Shown in pieces: positions 1 through 5,945 of a stretch of DNA of 5,945 bases. Numbering within the stretch: the first letter of the stretch is position 1; the number at the start of each line of letters is the position of its first letter. The stretch covers positions 1-5,945 of the forward strand of contig SEDG01000162.1 in the NCBI GenBank assembly GCA_004295885.1. The letters are read 5' to 3'. The position numbers were made by a program, and so were the translations under genes. This DNA is from Pedobacter sp. (lineage in GTDB: Bacteria; Bacteroidota; Bacteroidia; Sphingobacteriales; Sphingobacteriaceae). Below the pieces are notes generated by a model. It was not told the origin of the DNA, made no database searches, and saw only the letters and a list, made by a program, of their open reading frames with translations.

Positions 1-440
1 GTTTTTAATCCGAATAAATTAACGCAGAAAAAGATAGCAACCGCTACAATTGCCATTGTGGTATTAAAAAATGTACCGCTTGGCTTGCCAAACAACAAAT
101 CACTCACATAATCTGAACCAATTAAGGCGACAACTGCTAACGATGCCGCATTGCTAATTAGAATTATGGCGTTAACAGAAAAACCGATAGCGGGATGATA
201 ACAGTGTGCAAAAACCTTATAATAACCGCCCATTGCTGGTAACCTTAACCCAATTTCTGCATAAGTTAAAGCGCCACAAAGTGCTATGATTCCCCCTACA
301 ATCCATACCGCAAAAAAGATGGTATCATTTCCAGATGTAGCTGCAACTGATGCTGGGTTCCGAAATATTCCCATCCCAATTACTAGACTAACCACAATCA
401 TAGAAAGGTCGAAAAGAGAGAGTTGCTTTTTAGCTTGCAT
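1..440 (-). CDS. APC-family amino acid permease, N-terminal part (cut by window edge)
   Basis: Reading the minus strand from the ATG at 440 gives 146 open codons that run off the left edge, so the C-terminal two thirds or so are missing. The protein starts MQAKKQLSLFDLSMIVVSLV. It has a first membrane helix (about residues 11-30) carrying IGMGIFRNPA (21-30), the glycine-rich unwound segment that binds the substrate alpha-amino/carboxyl groups in APC-superfamily transporters. A second helix (about 41-62) leads into GALTYAEIGLRLPAMGGYY (56-74), the typical loop-plus-helix signature of the family. Further hydrophobic segments lie near 82-107 and 124-145. An in-frame TAA lies a short way upstream, and this ATG is the first start after it. 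No Shine-Dalgarno sequence is visible, as is usual in Bacteroidota. Family knowledge: these are inner-membrane secondary transporters for amino acids or their exchange. The substrate cannot be assigned from this part. It is transcribed divergently from parE. Confidence 0.88.
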   Translation of the reverse strand, partial: MQAKKQLSLFDLSMIVVSLVIGMGIFRNPASVAATSGNDTIFFAVWIVGGIIALCGALTYAEIGLRLPAMGGYYKVFAHCYHPAIGFSVNAIILISNAASLAVVALIGSDYVSDLLFGKPSGTFFNTTMAIVAVAIFFCVNLFGLK

Positions 441-555
441 GAGAATAAGTTTAAGTTTGGAAGATAGTGAATTTAGTCTTTAGTTTAAAGCCCTAAGTCC
501 AGCGTAACTACCTTGTGGCATTTACCGAAAATGTTCATTTGTGGAAACTTTGTAA

Positions 556-585
556 TTGATTTGCAAAGAGATTAGATTAAATTTG
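556..585 (+). promoter_or_regulatory. Bacteroidota-type promoter, probably of parE
   Basis: TAAATTTG at 578-585 matches the Bacteroidota -7 consensus TAnnTTTG exactly. A TTG at 556-558 lies 19 bases upstream, within the usual spacing for the -33 element. Transcription would start near 590-593 and give a leader of about 118 bases that contains the whole inverted repeat at 612-698. A short CTTTG/CAAAG inverted repeat (548-552 and 563-567) overlaps the -33 region, but it may be chance in AT-rich DNA. The rest of the 441-709 gap shows no other gene. I could not find an equally good promoter for the divergent transporter. Confidence 0.5.
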
Positions 586-611
586 TAATGATGAGTTGTT
601 GCTAGTTCCTA

Positions 612-698
612 ATGCATCATTGCGAGGAGAGAGGCGACGAAGCAATCTATTTTGCAGTGATTTTTCTTGATGAGATTCTTTGCTGCGCTCTGAATAAC
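612..698. repeat. Degenerate dispersed inverted repeat (ATTGCGAGG...GAAGCAATC type)
   Basis: The left arm at 617-648 begins TCATTGCGAGGAGAGAGGCG and continues through GACGAAGCAATCT. The right arm at 672-698 reads GAGATTCTTTGCTGCGCTC followed by TGAATAAC. The right arm is an imperfect reverse complement of the left: AGATT, CTT, GC and the GAATAAC/TCATTGC ends can pair, with mismatches and a deletion. The arms are separated by about 23 bases. This is the well-known non-coding palindromic repeat scattered between genes in many bacterial genomes, recognised here from memory of its sequence. It ends 11 bases before the parE start and is more GC-rich than its surroundings. It may be non-autonomous (MITE-like), but no target duplication is evident. 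Confidence 0.65.
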
Positions 699-709
699 AA
701 AAATTTATT

Positions 710-2596
710 ATGGCAGAACCGATTTATAACGAAGATAGTATTAAGTCACTCGATTGGCAGGAACACATTCGCCGCCGACCAGGAATGTACATAGGTAAAC
801 TTGGAGATGGTTCTGCACAAGATGATGGTATTTATGTGTTGCTAAAAGAAATCATGGATAACTCTATTGATGAGTTTATGATGGGCGCTGGAAAAACTAT
901 AGATATTACTTTGAGCGACCAGAAAGTAAATATTCGCGATTATGGTCGTGGTATCCCTTTGGGTAAAGTGATAGATTGTGTTTCTAAAATGAATACTGGT
1001 GGTAAGTATGACAGCAACGCCTTCCAAAAATCAGTTGGAATGAATGGTGTGGGTACAAAGGCAGTTAATGCTTTATCAACTTCATTTGTAGTACAGAGTT
1101 ATAGAGATGGTAAAACCAAAAAAGTTGAGTTTAGCAAAGGATTAATCACTTTAGAACATCCAGAAATTGAGACAACACAGCGTAACGGTACAGCGATAAC
1201 TTTTTATCCTGATGAAACTATTTTTAGAAATTACCACTATATACCAGATTTTGTAGAAAGCATGATTTGGAACTATGTGTTCTTGAATACAGGCTTAGTC
1301 ATCAATTTCAATAATCAAAAATATTTCTCAGAGCGTGGTTTGTATGATTTATTATCAAAACAGAACAAGCCAGAAGAAATTCGTTATCCGATAATCCATT
1401 TAAAAGGTCATGATATTGAAGTGGCGATGACACATGGGCAACAATATGGAGAAGATTACCACTCCTTTGTAAACGGTCAATACACCACACAAGGTGGAAC
1501 ACACCAAGCTGCGTTTAGAGAGGCAGTTGTAAAAACAATAAGAGAGTTCTATAAAAAAGAATTTGACGCGAATGATGTAAGAGCATCTATCATCGCAGCC
1601 GTCGCCATACGTGTACAAGAACCTGTTTTCGAATCGCAAACCAAAACGAAATTAGGGTCTGAGAAGATTGCCCCAGAAGGACAGTCTGTTAGAGGCTTTG
1701 TTAACGATTTTGTAAAGAAAGAATTAGACGATTATTTGCACAAACATTCAGATGTTGCCGATGCACTTTTAAAAAGAATCATCCAATCTGAAAGAGAAAG
1801 AAAAGATATTGCTGGTATTAAGAAACTTGCCAATGATAGAGCTAAAAAAGCATCGTTACACAATAAAAAGCTAAGAGATTGCAAAGTTCATTTTAACAGT
1901 GCGCATGAGAAAAGGTATGAAACTACCTTGTTTATTACCGAGGGAGATTCTGCGTCTGGTTCTATAACTAAATCTCGTGACGTTGACTGTCAGGCTGTTT
2001 TTAGCTTAAAAGGAAAACCATTAAACTGCTACGAATTAACCAAAAAAGTAGTTTATGAAAATGAAGAATTTAACCTTTTGCAACATGCTTTAAATATTGA
2101 AGATGGTTTAGAAGGTTTGCATTATAACAACATTGTGATTGCCACAGATGCCGATGTAGATGGAATGCACATTCGTTTGTTAATGATGACTTTCTTTTTG
2201 CAGTTTTTCCCAGATTTAGTGAAAGCTGGTCACGTTTACATTTTGCAAACCCCACTGTTTAGGGTTCGTAATAAAAAGGAAACTATTTATTGCTATAGTG
2301 AAGAGGAACGAAGGGATGCGATTGAAAAACTAGGCGGAAAACCAGAAATTACTCGATTTAAAGGGTTGGGAGAGATTTCCCCTGATGAATTTGGTTTGTT
2401 TATTGGAAAGGATATTCGCCTTGACCCAGTTATTTTAAAGGAACAAACCATTAAAAAGCTTTTGGAATATTATATGGGTAAAAATACACCAGAAAGGCAA
2501 CAACACATCATAAAAAACCTACGCATTGAAAAGGATGAAGTAAAAGAAGGCGAGGAAGAAAGAAACGCAGCTAATACAAATTTAGAAGTTGCATAA
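710..2596 (+). CDS. parE: DNA topoisomerase IV subunit B (ParE)
   Basis: This is the ATPase subunit of the type IIA topoisomerase that, with ParC, decatenates daughter chromosomes and relaxes supercoils in the cytoplasm. At 628 residues it is full length (E. coli ParE is about 630). The GHKL ATPase domain holds KEIMDNSIDE (46-55, with E47 and N51 for catalysis and Mg-ATP), GRGIP (79-83) and the ATP-lid GMNGVGTKAVNA (110-121). The transducer domain has the QTK loop (310-312). The TOPRIM domain has EGDSASGS (411-418, E411) and DADVDG (480-485, metal ligands D480/D482/D484), followed by RFKGLGE (549-555). ParE rather than GyrB is favoured by the N-terminal LDWQEHIRRRPGMYIGKLGD (14-33), the FSLKGKPLN stretch (431-439) and the YILQTPLFRVRNKK stretch (510-523), which fit the Bacteroidota ParE group. 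The C-terminal tail after 605 is charged and probably disordered. The ATG has no Shine-Dalgarno sequence. The expected partner gene parC is not found directly downstream. Confidence 0.95.
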   Translation: MAEPIYNEDSIKSLDWQEHIRRRPGMYIGKLGDGSAQDDGIYVLLKEIMDNSIDEFMMGAGKTIDITLSDQKVNIRDYGRGIPLGKVIDCVSKMNTGGKYDSNAFQKSVGMNGVGTKAVNALSTSFVVQSYRDGKTKKVEFSKGLITLEHPEIETTQRNGTAITFYPDETIFRNYHYIPDFVESMIWNYVFLNTGLVINFNNQKYFSERGLYDLLSKQNKPEEIRYPIIHLKGHDIEVAMTHGQQYGEDYHSFVNGQYTTQGGTHQAAFREAVVKTIREFYKKEFDANDVRASIIAAVAIRVQEPVFESQTKTKLGSEKIAPEGQSVRGFVNDFVKKELDDYLHKHSDVADALLKRIIQSERERKDIAGIKKLANDRAKKASLHNKKLRDCKVHFNSAHEKRYETTLFITEGDSASGSITKSRDVDCQAVFSLKGKPLNCYELTKKVVYENEEFNLLQHALNIEDGLEGLHYNNIVIATDADVDGMHIRLLMMTFFLQFFPDLVKAGHVYILQTPLFRVRNKKETIYCYSEEERRDAIEKLGGKPEITRFKGLGEISPDEFGLFIGKDIRLDPVILKEQTIKKLLEYYMGKNTPERQQHIIKNLRIEKDEVKEGEEERNAANTNLEVA

Positions 2597-2629
2597 TTTT
2601 CAAGTTAACTAAAACAACATTTTTTTACG

Positions 2630-2637
2630 TATAATTG
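2630..2637 (+). promoter_or_regulatory. Possible -7 element for the hybrid kinase gene
   Basis: TATAATTG differs from the Bacteroidota -7 consensus TAnnTTTG at one position. It lies 77 bases before the kinase start and after the parE stop. No good TTG is present at the expected distance upstream, so this is weak. If real, the hairpin at 2666-2686 would be within the leader RNA. Confidence 0.22.
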
Positions 2638-2664
2638 CATATCCCTATTTGTTATTAAAAAGTT

Positions 2665-2687
2665 ACCCATAATTTATAATTATGGGA
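2665..2687. terminator. AT-rich hairpin between parE and the kinase gene; possible terminator or operator
   Basis: CCCATAAT (2666-2673) and ATTATGGG (2679-2686) form a perfect 8-bp stem, extendable to 9 bp around a 3-base loop. It lies 69 bases after the parE stop and 28 bases before the kinase start. There is no clear run of T after it on the plus strand (AATAATGAATTTTA follows), so it is a poor intrinsic terminator. Equally, it could be a protein-binding palindrome or a 5' leader hairpin of the kinase mRNA. Confidence 0.35.
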
Positions 2688-2714
2688 ATAATGAATTTTA
2701 ATTAACGAATATTT

Positions 2715-4868
2715 ATGCCTTTTTCATCTGCTAAAAACTCATCAACTCGATTCGGGCTTGTTGTGTTTTTAATTTTATCTCTCTTTTTGTGTGCTACATT
2801 TTTTTATGTTCGCAATAGTAAAGGAAACGACTTAGTTCGTGATGTCACCCATCTTTCTGAATTAAAAGAAGACTATGCTTTAATAGATTCATGCATTGTG
2901 GTGCTTTACAATGCAGACAATAACTGCCGGTTATATGCGGTTACCGGTCAAAAAGCTTATATCAATAAATTTGTAGGCGATATTAATTTTGTGTCTCATA
3001 TTCTGGAGAATATTAAGTTATCTACCACCCTTGACGATAAAAAAGCACCCCAGGATTTAAAAGGATTGGTGAATCAGAAGAAGGTTAGAACGGAACTCTA
3101 TTTAAGATTAAGGCAACTTACTGACAGCTTAATCAACTTATCAACTGGAGTAGACACAGGTAATAAAATACATGCTGATGAAGATGGTAATGAGCTCACC
3201 TATAAGCAATTTAAAACGATGGTTACCATAGATACCATCAAAATTGCACCTAAAGCTCAAAAAGAAAAAAATTTAATTGGTCGCTTAGGAGATGCGATAA
3301 AACGTAAGGCACCAACTAAACAAGATAATTCTGTAAGTAGAGTAGTTAGAATAGAAACCAAATTAGATACTTCTAAAAAAGCGAAGGCCTTTAATAAGCT
3401 GCAATTAAAGAATATGAATAACTATTTCCGCAATTTATATGCGGCGAACAGCTTGTTGAAGAGCAATGAGATTATCATATTAAAGCTTAATACTAAAATA
3501 ATAACAGAGATCGTTGCACTCTTACAAAACTATAAAAATAAAGAGATCGGCTTTGCCGCCCAAAATAGAGCGGAGATTAAAGGAAAGATTGATGGCACGT
3601 TTAATAGCATAAATAAGATTTTTGTATTCAGTATTGTCTTACTTATTTTATTAGTGAGTGCTATTTTATATAACCTTTGGAAAATTTACAAAAATGAAAG
3701 CGAACTCATTAATTATGGTCAAAAAGCTTCTCAATATGCCAATTCTAAGAGTAGGTTTTTAGCAAACATGAGCCATGAGATAAGGACGCCACTTAACTCT
3801 GTAATTGGTTTTTCTGAGCAGTTAAGTCAGGGGAAACTCGATCCGCAGCAAATTGAGCAGGTTGGTGCCATTAGAAGTTCTTCGGTCATGTTGCTAGATG
3901 TTGTGAACGATATTCTTGATTTTTCTAAATATGAAACAGGTAAGGTTAACTTCGACAAGATCTCTTTCATCCCGCTTGATGCGATAACAGAAGTGTTTAA
4001 TAGCATAGCCATACAAGCTACAAACAAGGGAATTGAACTAAACAAAGATATTTCCTTTAAAAGAAATTTTTGTTTTTCTGGAGATTCGTTGCGTTTAAAA
4101 CAAGTGGTGATGAACCTGCTGAGCAATGCAATTAAGTTTACTGATAAAGGTTCGGTTACGCTAAAAGCTGATGTTGTTTTAAGTGCCAAAAAAGGATTAT
4201 TAACGGTTCAGATTATAGATACGGGAATTGGAATTGGAACTGAAGATATCGATATGATTTTTGATGAATTTGCCCAAGTCTATTATTCATCTACCAAGAT
4301 TAAGCAAAAGGGAACAGGTTTAGGCTTAGCAATTTGTAAGCGGATAGTAGAGTTTCAAGGTGGGCAAATTGGAGTTGCAAGTGAGTTAGGGAAGGGTTCG
4401 ATATTTAGTTTTGAAATTCCTTACGAGGTTTGTGCTGCTGGAGATGCGTTAAAAAATGTAGCTGATAAAAGTATAAACATAAATGGCCTAGAAGGCAAAC
4501 GTATTTTACTGGCGGATGATAACAAAATGAATATTCTGCTTGCTCAAACAGTTATTAAAAAATACAAAATGACAACTGATGTGGCGTATGATGGGATTGA
4601 AGCATTTGAGTTATTTAAAAAGAATGGTTACGACTTAATTTTAACAGATATCCAGATGCCAGAAATGGGAGGGCTAGAGTTAACAAGAGTCATAAGGTCG
4701 CATACAGATCGGTCAAAAATCAACATTCCTATTTTAGGGGTAACTGCAAATGTTCTAGAGGAAGATAGAAAGAAATATATCGACTCTGGAATAAATGATT
4801 TAGTTTTAAAACCATTCTCCGAAAAAGAATTGATAGATAAGATGGCTCATTACTTGAAAAATGACTAA
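2715..4868 (+). CDS. Membrane hybrid sensor histidine kinase/response regulator
   Basis: This 717-residue inner-membrane signalling protein has these parts in order: a first transmembrane helix (about 13-32), a periplasmic region (about 33-301), a second transmembrane helix (302-322), a dimerisation/phosphoacceptor domain, an ATPase domain, and a C-terminal receiver. The H-box FLANMSHEIRTPLN (348-361) carries the phosphorylated H354. The N-box is MNLLSNAIKFT (466-476), G1 is DTGIGI (502-507) and G2 is GTGLGLAI (533-540). The receiver (about 595-715) has the acidic pair D601/D602, phosphoacceptor D645 in LTDIQMPEMGG, T677 and K699, so both modules look active. The periplasmic part looks helical. 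Its segment NNCRLYAVTGQKAYINKF (69-86) resembles the RGYLLTG motif of CHASE3 sensor domains, and a lysine-rich stretch (about 177-225) interrupts it. There is no HPt and no DNA-binding domain, so it presumably phosphorylates an unlinked protein or signals through its own receiver. No partner regulator is adjacent. The stimulus is unknown. Its stop overlaps the convergent gene by 4 bases. Confidence 0.93.
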   Translation: MPFSSAKNSSTRFGLVVFLILSLFLCATFFYVRNSKGNDLVRDVTHLSELKEDYALIDSCIVVLYNADNNCRLYAVTGQKAYINKFVGDINFVSHILENIKLSTTLDDKKAPQDLKGLVNQKKVRTELYLRLRQLTDSLINLSTGVDTGNKIHADEDGNELTYKQFKTMVTIDTIKIAPKAQKEKNLIGRLGDAIKRKAPTKQDNSVSRVVRIETKLDTSKKAKAFNKLQLKNMNNYFRNLYAANSLLKSNEIIILKLNTKIITEIVALLQNYKNKEIGFAAQNRAEIKGKIDGTFNSINKIFVFSIVLLILLVSAILYNLWKIYKNESELINYGQKASQYANSKSRFLANMSHEIRTPLNSVIGFSEQLSQGKLDPQQIEQVGAIRSSSVMLLDVVNDILDFSKYETGKVNFDKISFIPLDAITEVFNSIAIQATNKGIELNKDISFKRNFCFSGDSLRLKQVVMNLLSNAIKFTDKGSVTLKADVVLSAKKGLLTVQIIDTGIGIGTEDIDMIFDEFAQVYYSSTKIKQKGTGLGLAICKRIVEFQGGQIGVASELGKGSIFSFEIPYEVCAAGDALKNVADKSININGLEGKRILLADDNKMNILLAQTVIKKYKMTTDVAYDGIEAFELFKKNGYDLILTDIQMPEMGGLELTRVIRSHTDRSKINIPILGVTANVLEEDRKKYIDSGINDLVLKPFSEKELIDKMAHYLKND

Positions 4869-5869
4869 GTTTTTTCCTCAGGGCAGTCAACCGTATCTTC
4901 GGGATGTTGAGGGGGCAATACTTCTACTTTCTTCTCTACAATTATCGTTTTGAGGTGTACTGCATATTTACTTGGAGCTATACCCTCGGTATATTTTTCT
5001 GCGTAAGCCTGAGTAAATTCTGCGCCGAAATAAAGTATGATTGATGTGTAGTATATCCAAACCAAAATTACAATTATGGAACTCGCAGCCCCAAACGCAG
5101 AACCTGGATTACCTTTTTCGATGTAAATTCCAATTGCATATTTACCCAAACTAAACATCAATGCGGTAAACAACGCACCAATTAAAGCTGGTTTCCATTT
5201 TAAATCTACATCTGGTAAAACCTTAAAAATAATTGCGAATATTGCAGTTACTACACCCAGTGTTAGTATGTTGGTGATAATCAGCATTACGAAACCAGAA
5301 ATTTGTTCAATCCCAATTTTAGAAGCATAAATTTCTAATTTATTTCCAATTCCAACTACAACACTGTTGATAACCAATGAAACCAAAAGCAAAAAACCTA
5401 AAGATGCGATAAGTGAAAAGGATAACAGACGGTTGGTAATCAATTTTTTCCATCCTCTTTTAGGTACAGCTTTTACCTTCCAAATCATATTAATACTGTC
5501 TTGAATCTCTATGAAAATTGCAGTAGAACCGATGATTAACGTTACCACACCAATGATTAAACCCATTGTGCTTTTACCCGAAAGGTTTGCGTTTTCTACA
5601 AACCCTCTCAACTGCGTAGCAGCATCAGTACCAATCATTTTGCTGATTTCGCCAAAAAGTTTGGTATTGGGGTCCATGTTATCTCCCAAAAACAAGCTTG
5701 CAGCCGAAATAATAATAATGATTAATGGCGTTAATGAAAAGATGGTATAATAGGCTAATGATGCACTTAACTTCATCACTCTATCTTCCATAAAGCCTTT
5801 ACCTGCCGCAATAAATAAGTGATAAGTAATAACCGCTAAATTTTTTGTCTTTTTGAATAAACCTATCAT
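4865..5869 (-). CDS. YihY/BrkB (virulence factor BrkB) family inner-membrane protein
   Basis: This 334-residue polytopic membrane protein belongs to the YihY/BrkB family, formerly mislabelled ribonuclease BN. The family signature is visible near the N-terminus: RVMKLSASLAYYTIFSLTPL (30-49) leads into the first long helix (about 37-61). Further hydrophobic segments lie near 101-121, 147-173, 190-216, 226-249 and 261-285, giving the six helices usual for the family. Conserved-looking elements include IFIEIQDSINMIWKVK (118-133), VLPDVDLKWKPALIGAL (217-233) and GAASSIIVILVWIYYTSIIL (260-279). The C-terminus after about 290 is soluble, lysine- and proline-rich, and predicted cytosolic. The biochemical role of the family is not settled: BrkB was linked to serum resistance in Bordetella, and a transport role has been proposed. 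The start ATG lies 4 bases after the stop of the upstream minus-strand gene, which suggests translational coupling. No Shine-Dalgarno sequence is seen. Confidence 0.92.
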   Translation of the reverse strand: MIGLFKKTKNLAVITYHLFIAAGKGFMEDRVMKLSASLAYYTIFSLTPLIIIIISAASLFLGDNMDPNTKLFGEISKMIGTDAATQLRGFVENANLSGKSTMGLIIGVVTLIIGSTAIFIEIQDSINMIWKVKAVPKRGWKKLITNRLLSFSLIASLGFLLLVSLVINSVVVGIGNKLEIYASKIGIEQISGFVMLIITNILTLGVVTAIFAIIFKVLPDVDLKWKPALIGALFTALMFSLGKYAIGIYIEKGNPGSAFGAASSIIVILVWIYYTSIILYFGAEFTQAYAEKYTEGIAPSKYAVHLKTIIVEKKVEVLPPQHPEDTVDCPEEKT

Positions 5870-5873
5870 ATTA

Positions 5874-5945
5874 TTAGAACGGATAACCGATGCCGATGTT
5901 TAAAATAAAATTTTCTTTGCGCCAAGTTTTGCTGCCAAAATCTAC
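5874..5945 (-). CDS. C-terminal end of a probable outer-membrane beta-barrel protein (cut by window edge)
   Basis: Only the last 23 codons plus the TAA stop (5874-5876) are in the window. A second in-frame TAA follows directly (5871-5873). The reading frame is open to the right edge, and the peptide ends FILNIGIGYPF. Alternating hydrophobic and small/polar residues and a terminal phenylalanine are typical of the last strand (beta-signal) of outer-membrane barrels recognised by the BAM machinery. The assignment to this class is an inference from a short tail and no family can be named. The stop is 4 bases upstream of the yihY-type gene start on the same strand, so the two are probably co-transcribed. 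Confidence 0.55.
   Translation of the reverse strand, partial: VDFGSKTWRKENFILNIGIGYPF

Noticed and set aside
286..483. 65-codon plus-strand reading frame
   Set aside because: It lies mostly antisense to the transporter, whose minus-strand translation shows clear APC motifs. The plus frame has no recognisable features.
548..567. CTTTG/CAAAG short inverted repeat as an operator or terminator
   Set aside because: The 5-bp arms in AT-rich DNA are too short to support a separate feature. It is mentioned only within the promoter entry.
612..794. 60-codon plus-strand reading frame beginning MHHCEERGDEAI, overlapping the parE start
   Set aside because: The HCEERxDEAI peptide is the usual artefact of translating this dispersed repeat. 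The frame then runs out of frame into parE and has no family character.
1400..1639. 79-codon minus-strand reading frame inside parE (and similar short ones at 842-1027, 1308-1502, 2070-2255)
   Set aside because: All are antisense to conserved ParE sequence and have no motif or start signal of their own.
3827..4189. 120-codon minus-strand reading frame inside the kinase gene
   Set aside because: It is antisense to the H-box to N-box region of a well-supported kinase and is serine/leucine-rich without family character.
5511..5750. 79-codon plus-strand reading frame inside the YihY-type gene
   Set aside because: It is a shadow of the membrane-protein coding sequence on the other strand. Hydrophobic codons there give an open frame by composition.

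Overview
The window looks like chromosomal DNA of a Bacteroidota bacterium, most likely Sphingobacteriaceae (Pedobacter-like). The reasons are low GC content, the lack of Shine-Dalgarno sequences before the starts, a TAnnTTTG-type promoter element, and the character of the ParE and hybrid kinase proteins. The genus is an inference from protein character and was not tested by alignment.

Layout. Bases 1-440 (minus) hold the N-terminal part of an APC-family amino acid transporter that runs off the left edge. Bases 441-709 are a divergent intergenic region with a good Bacteroidota-type promoter (556-585) pointing right, followed by a degenerate inverted repeat of the widespread 'ATTGCGAGG...GAAGCAATC' type (612-698) that ends 11 bases before the next gene. 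Bases 710-2596 (plus) encode topoisomerase IV subunit B (ParE), complete with all ATPase and TOPRIM motifs. A 118-base gap (2597-2714) holds an AT-rich perfect hairpin. Bases 2715-4868 (plus) encode a membrane-bound hybrid histidine kinase/response regulator. Bases 4865-5869 (minus) encode a YihY/BrkB-family integral membrane protein whose stop codon overlaps the kinase stop. Bases 5874-5945 (minus) are the last 23 codons of another gene, probably an outer-membrane beta-barrel protein, lying 4 bases upstream of yihY and so probably in one transcript with it.

How the genes relate. The genes look like ordinary core or housekeeping neighbours rather than one pathway: amino acid uptake, chromosome decatenation, a signalling kinase of unknown stimulus, and an inner-membrane protein co-transcribed with a probable envelope protein. 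I see no mobile element genes, CRISPR array, tRNA or rRNA. I found no convincing undescribed system. The best leads are the repeat sitting in the parE leader and the unusual periplasmic sensor region of the kinase.
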